Shown here one piece after another: positions 18,038 through 26,328 of a stretch of 35,184 nt of DNA. The stretch is from Rugamonas violacea. Lineage in GTDB: Bacteria; Pseudomonadota; Gammaproteobacteria; Burkholderiales; Burkholderiaceae_D. The first letter of the stretch is position 1. Each line of letters begins with the position of its first letter. The position numbers were made by a program, and so were the translations under genes. The notes under the pieces are model-generated. The model had not been told where the DNA came from. It did not search any database and was given only the letters and a program-made list of their open reading frames with translations. Location: assembly GCF_016461825.1 (NCBI RefSeq), contig NZ_JAEMNU010000145.1, positions 1 to 35,184 on the forward strand, written 5' to 3'.

Positions 18038-19648
18038 ATGAGACGCTGGAACGGCTGGGGTGACGACACGATAGAATTTGCGCTCGACGCGGACGCGCTG
18101 GGCTTTCTGGCCCAGCGCATCGGCGCCGGCACGGCGGTAATCGACGCCGCCTTCGAGCAGGCCTGCGCCCGGTTGCGGCCGTCGCGCCTGGCGCCGCACC
18201 GGTTGATCGACACGGCCGGCGCCGTGCGGCTGCGCCACGCCCTGGGCCAGAGCCTGCCCGACTGGCTGCGCCTGCGCTATGGCCAGATCGACACGGCGCC
18301 GGACGGCGTCGCCTTCCCCGAGAGCGCGCAGGACGTGCGCGAGCTGCTGGCCTACGCCGCCGCGCACGACGTGGCGCTGGTGCCACACGGCGGCGGCACC
18401 AGCGTGGCGGGCCACCTGACCGCGCCCGGCGGCGCGCGCGCGGTGCTCAGCGTGAGCATGACCCGCCTGTGCCAGTTGCTCAGCCTGGACCGCCAGTCGC
18501 AACTGGCCACCTTCGGCGCCGGCGTTTTCGGCCCCGACCTGGAGGCCCAGTTGCGCGCCCACGGCTTCACCCTGGGCCACTTCCCGCAGTCCTTCGAATA
18601 CTCGACCCTGGGCGGCTGGATCGTCACCCGCTCGTCGGGCCAGCAGTCGCTGCGCTACGGCCGCATCGAGCAGATGTTCAAGGGCGGCGCGGTGGAGACG
18701 CCGGCCGGCCGGCTGGTCATCCCGACCTTTCCGGCCTCCGCCGCCGGCACCGACCTGCGCGAGATGGTGCTCGGCTCCGAGGGCCGGCTCGGCATCCTCA
18801 CCGAGGCCAGCGTGCGCATCACCCCGCTGCCGGAGTACGAGGCCTTCCACGCCGTCTTCTTCCCCGGTTGGGAGCAGGCCGAGGCGGCGGTGCGCGCGGT
18901 GGTGCAGGGCGGCCTGTCGCTGTCGATGCTGCGCCTGTCGAATCCGCTGGAGACCGTCACCATGCTGGCGCTGGCCGGCCACAAGGGTTTGATCGGCGCG
19001 CTCGAGACTTGGCTGTCCTGGCGCGGCTGCAAGGAGGGCAAGTGCATGCTGATGATCGGCGTGAGTGGCAAGAAGCGCGCCGCCAAGAGCGCGCTGGCCG
19101 ACGCGCTGGCGCTGACCCGGCCGCACGGCGGCGTGCACATCGGCCGCAAGATGGGCGACAAGTGGAAGCAGAACCGCTTCCGCAACGTCTACCTGCGCAA
19201 CGCCGCCTGGCAGCACGGCTACGCCATCGACACGGTGGAGACGGCGGTCGACTGGCCGCGCGTGCGCGGCATGATGCAGGCGGTCGAAGACGCCGCCGGC
19301 GCCGCGCTGGCCCAGCACGGCGAGAAGGTGCACACCTACACCCACCTGTCGCACCTGTACACGCAGGGCGCCAGCGTCTACACCACCTTCGTCTACCGCC
19401 TGGCGGGTAATTTCGAGCAGGACCTGGCGCGCTGGCGCACGCTCAAGGGCGCGGTCAGCCAGGCCATCGTCGACCATGGCGGCACCATCAGCCACCAGCA
19501 CGGCGTGGGCAGCGACCACGCGGCGTATCTGCAGGCCGAGAAGGGGCCGCTGGGCATCGGCGCCATGCGCGCCTTGTTCCGCCACTTCGACCCGCAACAG
19601 ATCATGAACCCCGGCAAACTGCTGCCGGCCGAGGACGTGGCGCCATGA
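18038..19648 (+). CDS. FAD-linked oxidase related to alkyldihydroxyacetonephosphate synthase
   Basis: Flavoprotein of the vanillyl-alcohol-oxidase/PCMH fold, 536 residues. The opening RRWNGWGDD is the signature start of the AGPS family. The FAD-binding segment follows (VPHGGGTSVAGHL and the FGPDLEAQLRAHGFTLGH region), and the C-terminal HQHGVG motif at 486-491 matches the AGPS His-rich active-site motif, with the second His replaced by Gln487. AGPS makes alkyl-DHAP from acyl-DHAP and a fatty alcohol in ether-lipid synthesis; the bacterial relatives are of uncertain function. ATG 18038 is chosen because it gives the family N-terminus. The stop overlaps the next gene's start (ATGA), so it is translationally coupled to the GlpD-like protein. 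Confidence 0.88.
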   Translation: MRRWNGWGDDTIEFALDADALGFLAQRIGAGTAVIDAAFEQACARLRPSRLAPHRLIDTAGAVRLRHALGQSLPDWLRLRYGQIDTAPDGVAFPESAQDVRELLAYAAAHDVALVPHGGGTSVAGHLTAPGGARAVLSVSMTRLCQLLSLDRQSQLATFGAGVFGPDLEAQLRAHGFTLGHFPQSFEYSTLGGWIVTRSSGQQSLRYGRIEQMFKGGAVETPAGRLVIPTFPASAAGTDLREMVLGSEGRLGILTEASVRITPLPEYEAFHAVFFPGWEQAEAAVRAVVQGGLSLSMLRLSNPLETVTMLALAGHKGLIGALETWLSWRGCKEGKCMLMIGVSGKKRAAKSALADALALTRPHGGVHIGRKMGDKWKQNRFRNVYLRNAAWQHGYAIDTVETAVDWPRVRGMMQAVEDAAGAALAQHGEKVHTYTHLSHLYTQGASVYTTFVYRLAGNFEQDLARWRTLKGAVSQAIVDHGGTISHQHGVGSDHAAYLQAEKGPLGIGAMRALFRHFDPQQIMNPGKLLPAEDVAP

Positions 19649-21327
19649 GCCCGCGCCTGAATGGTGGCGGTGCCGCCGACGGCGGCCGCGACGAGCTGCC
19701 GGCGCTGCTGGCGCGCGAATGGGACCTGCTGATCATCGGCGGCGGCATCACCGGCGCCGGCATCCTGCTGGAGGCGGCGCGGCGCGGCTTGAAGGCGCTG
19801 CTGGTCGAACAACGCGACTTCGCCTGGGGCACCTCGAGCCGTTCGTCCAAGCTGGTGCACGGCGGCCTGCGCTATCTGAAGGAGGGCAAGTTCGGCCTGA
19901 CGCGCGAATCGGTGCGCGAGCGCGAGCACCTGCTGCGCGAGGCGGCCGGCCTGGTCGAGCCGCAAAGCTTCGCTTTCGGCGACTACCGTGGCCGCAAGCC
20001 GGGCCGGCGCATGTTCCAGCTCGGCCTGGCGATCTACGACTTGATGGCCGGCCAGCGCGCCCGCCACCACTACCCGCGCGATGAATTCCTCGCCCTGGCG
20101 CCCAACGTCGCCAGCGCCGAGCTGGAAGGCGGCATGTGCTACACCGACGCCAAGACCGACGACGCCCGCCTGGTGCTGCGCGTGCTGCACGAGGCGCAGC
20201 GCCACGGCGGCGTGGCCGTCAACTACCTGGCGGTCGAGCAGTTGCTGCGCGCCGGCGACGATGCCGCGCAGGACGCCAAGCACGGCGCCAAGGCAGGGCA
20301 AGGCGCCAAGCCAGTCCAAGGTGCCACGGCGGGCCAAAACGGTACCGTCTGCGGCGCGCGCCTGCGCGACGGCATCACCGAGGCGACACACCAGGTGCGC
20401 GCCCGTCTGGTGGTCAGCGCCACCGGCGCCTGGGCCGACGGCCTGCGCGCCCAGGGCGGCGCCGCGCCGCGCCTGCGTCCGCTGCGCGGCAGCCATCTGG
20501 TGCTGCCGGCCTGGCGTCTGCCCTTGGCGCAGGCGGTCAGCCTGATGCACCCGGCCGACGGCCGCCCGGTGTTCGCCTTTCCCTGGGAGGGCGTGACCCT
20601 GGTCGGCACCACCGACGTCGACCACCGCGCCAACATGGCGCACGAGGCGGCCATCACCCGCGCCGAGGTCGACTACCTGATGGCGGCGCTGCACGACCAG
20701 TTCCCCCAGCTGGCGCTGGTCGAGCGCGACATCATCGCCACCTACGCCGGTGTGCGGCCGGTGATCGACAGCGGCCAGAGCGACCCGTCCAAGGAGGGGC
20801 GGGAGCACGCGCTGTGGTTGGAGAACGGCCTGCTCACCGTCACCGGCGGCAAGCTGACCACCTTCCGCGTGATCGCCCTCGACGCCTTGAAGAAGGCCGC
20901 GCCGCTGCTGCCCGGCTGGAATGCCGAGCTGCAGCCGCAGCCGGTGTTCGTCCAGCCGCCGCCGCTGCGTTACAACCGCCACCTGTCGGTCAGCCAGGCG
21001 GCGCGCCTGCGCGGCCGCTACGGTCCGCAGGCGCAGGCGCTGGTCGACGCCGCCCACGACGGCGAGCTGGAGACCATCGGCGGCAGCGAGACCATCTGGG
21101 CGCAGCTGCGCTGGGCGGCGCGCGGCGAGGCGGTGCAGAAGTTGGAGGATCTGCTGCTGCGCCGCACCCGCCTGGGCCTGCAACTGCGCGGCGGCGGCGT
21201 CGAGGTGATGGCGCGGGTGCGCGCCATCTGCCAGGCCGAATTGGGCTGGAGCGACGTGCGCTGGAGCGCCGAGCAGAACGCCTATCTGGCATTATGGAAC
21301 AGTCACTACAGCGTGCCAGTGGCCTGA
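19645..21327 (+). CDS. GlpD-like FAD-dependent glycerol-3-phosphate dehydrogenase family protein
   Basis: Flavoprotein of 560 residues resembling aerobic glycerol-3-phosphate dehydrogenase, which oxidises sn-glycerol 3-phosphate to dihydroxyacetone phosphate and passes electrons to quinone. The Rossmann motif IIGGGITGAG lies at 30-39. It is followed by GTSSRSSKLVHGGLRYL, the strongest family signature, then GTTDVDH and the FAD-contact segment NGLLTVTGGKLTTFR. A Gln/Ala/Gly-rich insertion (about 202-233) interrupts the substrate domain and is probably a disordered loop. It overlaps the upstream gene by four bases. A canonical GlpD role is possible, but the AGPS-like and FGGY partners suggest a dedicated pathway, so no glpD symbol is given. 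Confidence 0.88.
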   Translation: MSPRLNGGGAADGGRDELPALLAREWDLLIIGGGITGAGILLEAARRGLKALLVEQRDFAWGTSSRSSKLVHGGLRYLKEGKFGLTRESVREREHLLREAAGLVEPQSFAFGDYRGRKPGRRMFQLGLAIYDLMAGQRARHHYPRDEFLALAPNVASAELEGGMCYTDAKTDDARLVLRVLHEAQRHGGVAVNYLAVEQLLRAGDDAAQDAKHGAKAGQGAKPVQGATAGQNGTVCGARLRDGITEATHQVRARLVVSATGAWADGLRAQGGAAPRLRPLRGSHLVLPAWRLPLAQAVSLMHPADGRPVFAFPWEGVTLVGTTDVDHRANMAHEAAITRAEVDYLMAALHDQFPQLALVERDIIATYAGVRPVIDSGQSDPSKEGREHALWLENGLLTVTGGKLTTFRVIALDALKKAAPLLPGWNAELQPQPVFVQPPPLRYNRHLSVSQAARLRGRYGPQAQALVDAAHDGELETIGGSETIWAQLRWAARGEAVQKLEDLLLRRTRLGLQLRGGGVEVMARVRAICQAELGWSDVRWSAEQNAYLALWNSHYSVPVA

Positions 21328-21356
21328 CGCCCGTCGGCCAAGTCGTCAGCCCGCCG

Positions 21357-21430
21357 TTTGAACCCCGCAAGGCGGACAGCCGGGGTCGGACCCGGCGGGT
21401 CCGACCCCAGATTTGCGCCCTTGGGTTTGG
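21357..21430. repeat. Dispersed palindromic intergenic repeat, copy B
   Basis: GGGGTCGGACCC (21382-21393), spacer GGC, GGGTCCGACCCC (21397-21408): a perfect 12-base inverted repeat, with the same flanks as copies A and C (GGCGGACAGCC on the left, CAGATTTGCGCC and TTGGGTTTGG on the right). It sits inside the AGPS-like/GlpD-like/kinase cluster, between the second and third genes, and could reduce read-through into the kinase gene. Confidence 0.75.
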
Positions 21431-21439
21431 GCGGCGCCC

Positions 21440-23038
21440 ATGCAATCCGTGAACAACCTCGTGAACAATATGCCAGACCCAGCTCAATACATCCTCTCCA
21501 TCGACAACGGCACGCAGAGTGTGCGCGCGCTGCTGTTCGATTTGGACGGCAATCTCGCCGCCAAGGCGCAGGTGCATTTGCAGGCCTACTTCTCGGCGCA
21601 TCCCGGTTGGGCCGAGCACGACGCCGAGGGTTATTGGCGGGCCGTGTGCGAAGCCTGCCAGCGCCTGTGGGCCGTTACCGACATCCCGCGCAGCGCCGTC
21701 AAGGGCGTCGCCGTCACCACCCAGCGCGGCACGGTGGTCAACCTGGACAAGGACGGCAAGCCGCTGCGGCCGGCCATCACCTGGCTGGACCAGCGCCGCA
21801 CCGACCGGGTGCCGCCGCTCAGCCCCTGGTGGCGCGCCGCCTTCAAGCTGGCGCGGGTCGACTCGACCATCGAGTTTTTCCGCCGCGAGGCGGAGATCAA
21901 CTGGATCGCCGCCGAGCAGCCCGACATATGGGCGCGCACCGACAAGTTCCTGCTGCTGTCCGGCTTTCTGAACTACCGCCTGTGCGAGCGCTTCGTCGAC
22001 TCGATCGGCTCGCAGGTGGCCTATCTGCCCTTCGACTACAAGCGCCACCGCTGGGCCGGGGCGCGCGACTGGAAGTGGCAGGCGCTGGCGATCGAGCCGC
22101 GCATGCTGCCCGAGCTGGTGGCGCCGGGCACGGTGATCGGCGCCATCACGGCCGCCGCCGCCGCCGCGACCGGCATCCCGCAGGGCACGCCGCTGGTGGC
22201 CGCCGCCGCCGACAAGGCCTGCGAGGTGATCGGCGCCGGCGCCACCGAGCCGCACATCGGCTGCCTGAGCTACGGCACCACGGCCACCGTCAACACCACG
22301 ACCAAAAAATACGTCGAGGTGACGCCCTTCATTCCGCCCTATCCGGCGGCCATTCCCGGCGCCTACAGCACCGAGGTGCAGATCTTCCGCGGTTACTGGA
22401 TGGTCAACTGGTTCAAGGAGCAGTTCGGCCACCTGGAGCAAGCCGCCGCGCAGCGCCACGGCGGCTCGCCGGAGGAGCTGTTCGACGGTCTGGTCGAGGA
22501 CGTGCCGCCCGGCTCGATGGGGCTGATGCTGCAACCGTACTGGAGTCCCGGCATCCGCGTGCCCGGGCCGGAGGCCAAGGGCGCGATGATCGGCTTTGGC
22601 GACGTGCACACCCGCGCCCATATGTACCGGGCGATTTTGGAAGGCCTGGCCTATGCGCTGCGCGAGGGCATGGAGCGCATCGAGAAGCGCAGCGGCGTGA
22701 AGGTGACCGAGCTGCGCGTGGCCGGCGGCGGTTCGCAGAGCGACGCGGCGATGCAGCTGACGGCCGACATCTTCGGCCTGCCGGCGGCGCGCGCCCACGT
22801 CTACGAGACGTCCGGCCTGGGCGCGGCGATCGCCGTGGCGGCCGGGCTCGGACTGCACCGGGACTTCGCCAGCGCCACCCGCGCCATGACGCGGCCGGGC
22901 CGGGTGTTCCAGCCGATCCCGGCCAACCAGGCGATCTACGAGCGGCTGTACCGCCGGGTGTATTTGAAGATGTACCAGCGCCTGCAGCCGATGTACGCCG
23001 AAATCGCCGACATCACCGGTTATCCCGAGCGGCTTTGA
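21440..23038 (+). CDS. FGGY-family carbohydrate kinase
   Basis: ATP-dependent sugar or polyol kinase of 532 residues from ATG 21440. The phosphate-1 loop is SIDNGTQSVR near the N-terminus. The second-domain signature is VAGGGSQSDAAMQLTADIFGLP, followed by ETSGLGAAIAVAAGLG. ATG 21470 is an equally good start; the first in-frame ATG (21413) lies inside the palindromic repeat and is unlikely. The protein differs from typical glycerol kinase in its middle part, so the substrate is not certain. As the third gene of the AGPS-like/GlpD-like cluster, a glycerol- or triose-type substrate is the simplest guess. Confidence 0.85.
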   Translation: MQSVNNLVNNMPDPAQYILSIDNGTQSVRALLFDLDGNLAAKAQVHLQAYFSAHPGWAEHDAEGYWRAVCEACQRLWAVTDIPRSAVKGVAVTTQRGTVVNLDKDGKPLRPAITWLDQRRTDRVPPLSPWWRAAFKLARVDSTIEFFRREAEINWIAAEQPDIWARTDKFLLLSGFLNYRLCERFVDSIGSQVAYLPFDYKRHRWAGARDWKWQALAIEPRMLPELVAPGTVIGAITAAAAAATGIPQGTPLVAAAADKACEVIGAGATEPHIGCLSYGTTATVNTTTKKYVEVTPFIPPYPAAIPGAYSTEVQIFRGYWMVNWFKEQFGHLEQAAAQRHGGSPEELFDGLVEDVPPGSMGLMLQPYWSPGIRVPGPEAKGAMIGFGDVHTRAHMYRAILEGLAYALREGMERIEKRSGVKVTELRVAGGGSQSDAAMQLTADIFGLPAARAHVYETSGLGAAIAVAAGLGLHRDFASATRAMTRPGRVFQPIPANQAIYERLYRRVYLKMYQRLQPMYAEIADITGYPERL

Positions 23039-23077
23039 AACGGCTTCTTCAAGGGTCTGCGTGACGTTGGGCGCTGC

Positions 23078-23152
23078 AAACCACCCATAGGCGGAGAGCC
23101 GGGGTCGGACCCCGCAGGTCTGACCTCGACCCCAGATTTACGCCTGTGGGGT
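23078..23152. repeat. Dispersed palindromic intergenic repeat, copy C (degenerate)
   Basis: Shares AAACCACCCATAGGCGGAGAGCC at its left end with copy A (AAACCACCCAGAGGCAGAGAGCC) and CCCCAGATTTACGCC at its right with copy B, so the flanks identify it clearly. The palindromic core (GGGGTCGGACC...GGTCTGACC, 23101-23133) carries a few extra bases. It lies between the convergent kinase and diguanylate cyclase genes. Confidence 0.7.
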
Positions 23153-23165
23153 CGCTCGCTTGACC

Positions 23166-24521
23166 TCAGCCCATCAGCGCCTGCACGGCCTGTAGCGCGG
23201 CGCTGTCCGGCTTGTTGCTGCGCACTTGGTTGCGGCCGCCTTCCTTGGCCACGTACATGGCGCGGTCGGCGGCGACGAACAGCGATTCGGTGCTGTCGAA
23301 CTGGTTCGGATGGATGGTCGAGACGCCGATGCTGACGGTGATCCACGGCGAGGTCGGCGAGCGCGGATGCGGCAGTTGCAGCGTTTCGATGTGGCCGCGG
23401 ATCGACTCGGCCAGCAGATGAGCCGATTCGGCGTCGGTCTCGGCGAACAGCAGCACGAACTCCTCGCCGCCGTAGCGCGCCGCCAGGTCGGTCGGCCGCA
23501 GCGCGTGCGCGGCCACCGCCTGCGCCACCCGCGCCAGGCAGACGTCGCCGGCCGGATGCCCCAAGGTGTCGTTGTACAGCTTGAAGTGGTCGACGTCGAG
23601 CACCACCAGCGACAAGGCCAGCCCGCTGCGCATGGCGCGCTGCCATTCCTTCTCGAGGAAGCTGTCGAAGTGGCGCCGGTTGGCGATCTGGGTCAGCGGG
23701 TCGACCATGGCGGCACGCTGCAGCGCGTCCTCGGACAGCTTGTGGTGGGTGATGTCGTGCAGCAGGCCGATGAACAGCGGCTGGCGCAGATACATCGGCG
23801 TCAAGGTCAGGTCCATGCACACCGAGCTGCCGTCGCGGTGGCGGATGATCACCTCGCGCGTGCCGTGGCTGTGCGCCGTCTCCGGCGCGGCGGCGTAGCG
23901 TTCGAAATAGTCGAGGTATTCGCGCGCCACCAGCGGATTGAGCAGCTCGCCGATGGAGCGCCCGGCCAACTCGCCGTCCTGGTAGCCGAGGTATTTGTCG
24001 CAGGCCGGGTTGGTGAACTGGATGCGGCCGTCCGCCTCGATGATCATCAAGCCCTCGGCCATGTTGTTGACGATGGTGCGCAGGCGCTCGGCCTGCTCGT
24101 CCTGGGTCTCGCTGCGGCTGCGGATTTGCAGCTGGCTGCGCACCCGGGCGCTCACCTCGGCCAGGCGCAGCGGCTTGCTGATGTAGTCGACCGCGCCCAG
24201 ATCGAAGCCGGCGACGACGTCGTCGGTATCGGTGCGCGCGCTCATGAAGATCACCGGAATGCCCTGCGTGGCGGCGTGGCCCTTCAACTGGCGGCAGGTT
24301 TCGAAGCCATCCATGCCGGGCATGACCACGTCGAGCAGGATCAGGTCGGGATGGACGCGGCGGGCGATTTGCAGCGCGCGCTCGCCGGTGCTGGCGACGA
24401 AGGTCTGGTAACCCTGTTGCGTCATCAGCTTGCGCAGCACGCCGAGATTATCGGCGGCGTCGTCGACGATCAGGATCGTCGCCTCGCGCCTTGCCGCCAG
24501 TTCGGCCAGGGCGAGCGTCAT
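23166..24521 (-). CDS. Response regulator diguanylate cyclase (REC-PAS-GGDEF)
   Basis: Makes cyclic di-GMP from two GTP under control of phosphorylation; 451 residues. Receiver domain 14-130 with acidic pocket Asp20/Asp21, phospho-acceptor Asp64 and Lys116. PAS domain about 145-260 (NNMAEGLMIIEADGRIQFTNPA), then GGDEF domain about 265-435. The active site is GGEEF at 351-355, so the enzyme should be active. An inhibitory I-site RPTD lies at 342-345, exactly five residues upstream, so product inhibition is expected. No EAL domain. No partner histidine kinase is adjacent, so the phosphodonor is unknown. Upstream of it lies a long AT-rich intergenic region with a promoter candidate. Confidence 0.95.
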   Translation of the reverse strand: MTLALAELAARREATILIVDDAADNLGVLRKLMTQQGYQTFVASTGERALQIARRVHPDLILLDVVMPGMDGFETCRQLKGHAATQGIPVIFMSARTDTDDVVAGFDLGAVDYISKPLRLAEVSARVRSQLQIRSRSETQDEQAERLRTIVNNMAEGLMIIEADGRIQFTNPACDKYLGYQDGELAGRSIGELLNPLVAREYLDYFERYAAAPETAHSHGTREVIIRHRDGSSVCMDLTLTPMYLRQPLFIGLLHDITHHKLSEDALQRAAMVDPLTQIANRRHFDSFLEKEWQRAMRSGLALSLVVLDVDHFKLYNDTLGHPAGDVCLARVAQAVAAHALRPTDLAARYGGEEFVLLFAETDAESAHLLAESIRGHIETLQLPHPRSPTSPWITVSIGVSTIHPNQFDSTESLFVAADRAMYVAKEGGRNQVRSNKPDSAALQAVQALMG

Positions 24522-24915
24522 CGGACAAGGTCCCGTAACGCGTCGACCGGTGAGCGTTGCGCGCCGGCGCGGCGGGGCCGGGCGGCATGGCGGTCGGTGG
24601 CGATTTCGGTGTCTGCGGACAAAGGCGGGCCTGTCGATAAAGTGACTGTCTGTCTAAATCATACCGCTTTGGGAAAGCGATTTGTAAAAAAACACCGAAT
24701 GTTTTTTCGAGGAAACCTTCTGAATCCCGCATGATAGCTGCCTTTTCAACACTATTTCTTCTGATTTTAGCTTGGGCAAGGGCAAGAGTGTAACTATCGG
24801 TTATAAATTTTCGTTGTGAAATGGTTCAACAATATTTCAAGAGGTGGTGGCGGGTGTTGTATTTTGAACGGTGGGGGAGGGCGCTGCGCCGGCGCAAAAA
24901 GCGTGGGCCGAAAAG
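24522..24915. other. Gene-free AT-rich stretch upstream of the diguanylate cyclase
   Basis: No gene with neighbour-like codon use is visible. Positions 24645-24865 are markedly AT-rich with several A and T runs, and include the promoter candidate at 24800-24829. The short frames that cross it do not resemble real proteins. Confidence 0.5.
24800..24829 (-). promoter_or_regulatory. Candidate sigma-70 promoter for the diguanylate cyclase gene
   Basis: On the minus strand TTGAAC (24829-24824) and TATAAC (24805-24800) are separated by 18 bases, close to the sigma-70 consensus. It lies about 280 bases upstream of the start codon, so a long 5' leader would result. Confidence 0.35.
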
Positions 24916-24982
24916 CCGCGTGGGCGCACTCGGCGCCCACGCGGGATAACAATGCCCGGCGCGGCCCTGGGCCGCGCCGGGC
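24916..24982 (-). terminator. Double hairpin downstream of the aminotransferase gene
   Basis: Two perfect GC-rich hairpins sit side by side. GCCCGGCGCGGCC with a CTG loop (24954-24982, 13-base arms) lies 9 bases after the stop codon. CCGCGTGGGCGC with an ACTCG loop (24916-24944, 12-base arms) follows and is succeeded on the minus strand by GGCTTTT. The second is the more likely intrinsic terminator. Confidence 0.6.
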
Positions 24983-24990
24983 GATCAAGC

Positions 24991-26184
24991 TCAGATCTTG
25001 GCGGCGATCAGTTTGCCGAGGATCTCGATGCCGGTGCGGATGCGCTCCGGCGACACCGTGACGAACGACAGGCGCAGCGTGTTGGTCTCCGGCGCGTTGG
25101 CGTAGAACGGCGAACCCGGCACGAAGGCGACCTTGTTGGCGATGGCTTCGTCGAGCAGGGCCATGGCGTTGATGTGCTTGGGCAGGGTGACCCAGATGAA
25201 CATGCCGCCTTCCGGCTTGGTCCAGGTGACGCTGCTCGGGAAGTGCTGCGCCATCGCGTCGAGCATGCACTGGCACTGGTCGCCGTACAGGCTGCGGATC
25301 TGCGGAATGTGGCGGTCGAGGAAGCCGTCCTTGATCACCTCGTGCACCACCATCTGCGTCAGCTGCGAGGTGTGCAGGTCGGCCGCCTGCTTGGCCAGTT
25401 CCAGGCGGCGCACCAGCGGCAGCGGGGCGACCACGTAACCCAGGCGGATGCCCGGCGTCAGCACCTTGGAGAAGGAACCCATGTAGATCACGCCGTCCGG
25501 GTTCATCGCCACCATCTTCGGCAGCGGCGCGCCCTTGTAGCTCAAGGCGCCGTACGGGTCGTCCTCGATCAGCGGCAGGCCCAGGCGGGCGCAGGTTTCC
25601 ACCAGTTGGTGGCGGCGTTCCAGCGACAGCGTGCGGCCGGTCGGGTTCTGGAAGTTCGGCAGCGCGTACAGCAGGCGCGCGCCTTGGGCCACCTGGTCGA
25701 GCGATTCCGGCACCAGGCCGTTTTCGTCGGTATCGACCGAGACGAACTCGGGACGGTAGACCGAGAAGGCCTGCAGCGCGCCCAGGTAGGACGGCGTTTC
25801 GACCAGCACGCGGCTGCCTTCGTCGATCAGCACCTTGCCCAGCAGGTCCAGCGCCTGCTGCGAACCGGAGGTCATCAACACTTGTTCAGGGACGATCTTG
25901 ACGCCGTTGGCGGACAGCGAATCGGCGATCCATTGACGCAGCGGCAGGTAGCCGTCGGTCGGGCCGTACTGCAGTGCGACCTTGCCGGAATTGCTCAGCA
26001 CTTTGTCGAAGGCGAGCTTCATCTCGTCGATCGGGAAGGTGGCCGGCGACGGCAGGCCGCCGGCGAAGGAGATGATCTCCGGCTGCTGGGTGATCTTCAG
26101 GATCTCGCGGATGAAGGAGCTTTGCAGCTGCTCGGCACGTTCGGCGAAACGCCACTGCATCGGGTTTGGATTTTCAATTTTCAT
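24991..26184 (-). CDS. Class I/II PLP-dependent aminotransferase (2-aminoadipate/LysN-like)
   Basis: Pyridoxal-phosphate aminotransferase of 397 residues. Fold type I landmarks: FAGGLPSPATFP at 40-51, SGSQQALDL at 106-114 for phosphate binding, Asn180 in NFQNPTG, Asp208/Tyr211 in EDDPYG, the Schiff-base Lys240 in GSFSKVLTPGIRLGY, and the carboxylate-binding Arg near the C-terminus in TLRLSFV. The family includes 2-aminoadipate, aromatic and branched-chain aminotransferases, so the amino acid cannot be fixed. It is downstream of a RidA gene, whose products remove reactive enamine/imine intermediates from PLP enzymes, and of an amino-acid-exporter-like gene; a joint role in amino acid metabolism is reasonable. 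Confidence 0.92.
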   Translation of the reverse strand: MKIENPNPMQWRFAERAEQLQSSFIREILKITQQPEIISFAGGLPSPATFPIDEMKLAFDKVLSNSGKVALQYGPTDGYLPLRQWIADSLSANGVKIVPEQVLMTSGSQQALDLLGKVLIDEGSRVLVETPSYLGALQAFSVYRPEFVSVDTDENGLVPESLDQVAQGARLLYALPNFQNPTGRTLSLERRHQLVETCARLGLPLIEDDPYGALSYKGAPLPKMVAMNPDGVIYMGSFSKVLTPGIRLGYVVAPLPLVRRLELAKQAADLHTSQLTQMVVHEVIKDGFLDRHIPQIRSLYGDQCQCMLDAMAQHFPSSVTWTKPEGGMFIWVTLPKHINAMALLDEAIANKVAFVPGSPFYANAPETNTLRLSFVTVSPERIRTGIEILGKLIAAKI

Positions 26185-26262
26185 ACATGTCTCACTGAGT
26201 AATTACCGGAGCCTGTGGGCCGGCCGGTCGATAAACAAGCGCGCTTGTGGCGGCCCTCGAAA

Positions 26263-26293
26263 GGGCGGCGCCAGCGGGTAGGTCGGCGCCGCC
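26263..26293. repeat. Inverted repeat between the aminotransferase and RidA genes
   Basis: GGGCGGCGCC and GGCGCCGCCC form perfect 10-base arms around a 12-base spacer, 36 bases after the RidA stop codon. Read on the minus strand it is followed only by CTTTC, so it is a weak terminator candidate at best and may separate the RidA transcript from the aminotransferase gene. Confidence 0.45.
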
Positions 26294-26328
26294 CGGTAAA
26301 GCAGAAGTCAATGGCCGTCGTTGCGGCC

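Noticed and set aside
20136..21452. Plus-strand alternative frame across the GlpD-like gene
   Set aside because: Its translation lacks any domain and is rich in Arg/Pro/Gly; the GlpD-like frame has full family motifs.
24448..24732. Minus-strand 94-codon frame upstream of the diguanylate cyclase
   Set aside because: It overlaps the 5' end of the cyclase gene in another frame and ends in an Arg run; no motif and no good ribosome site.
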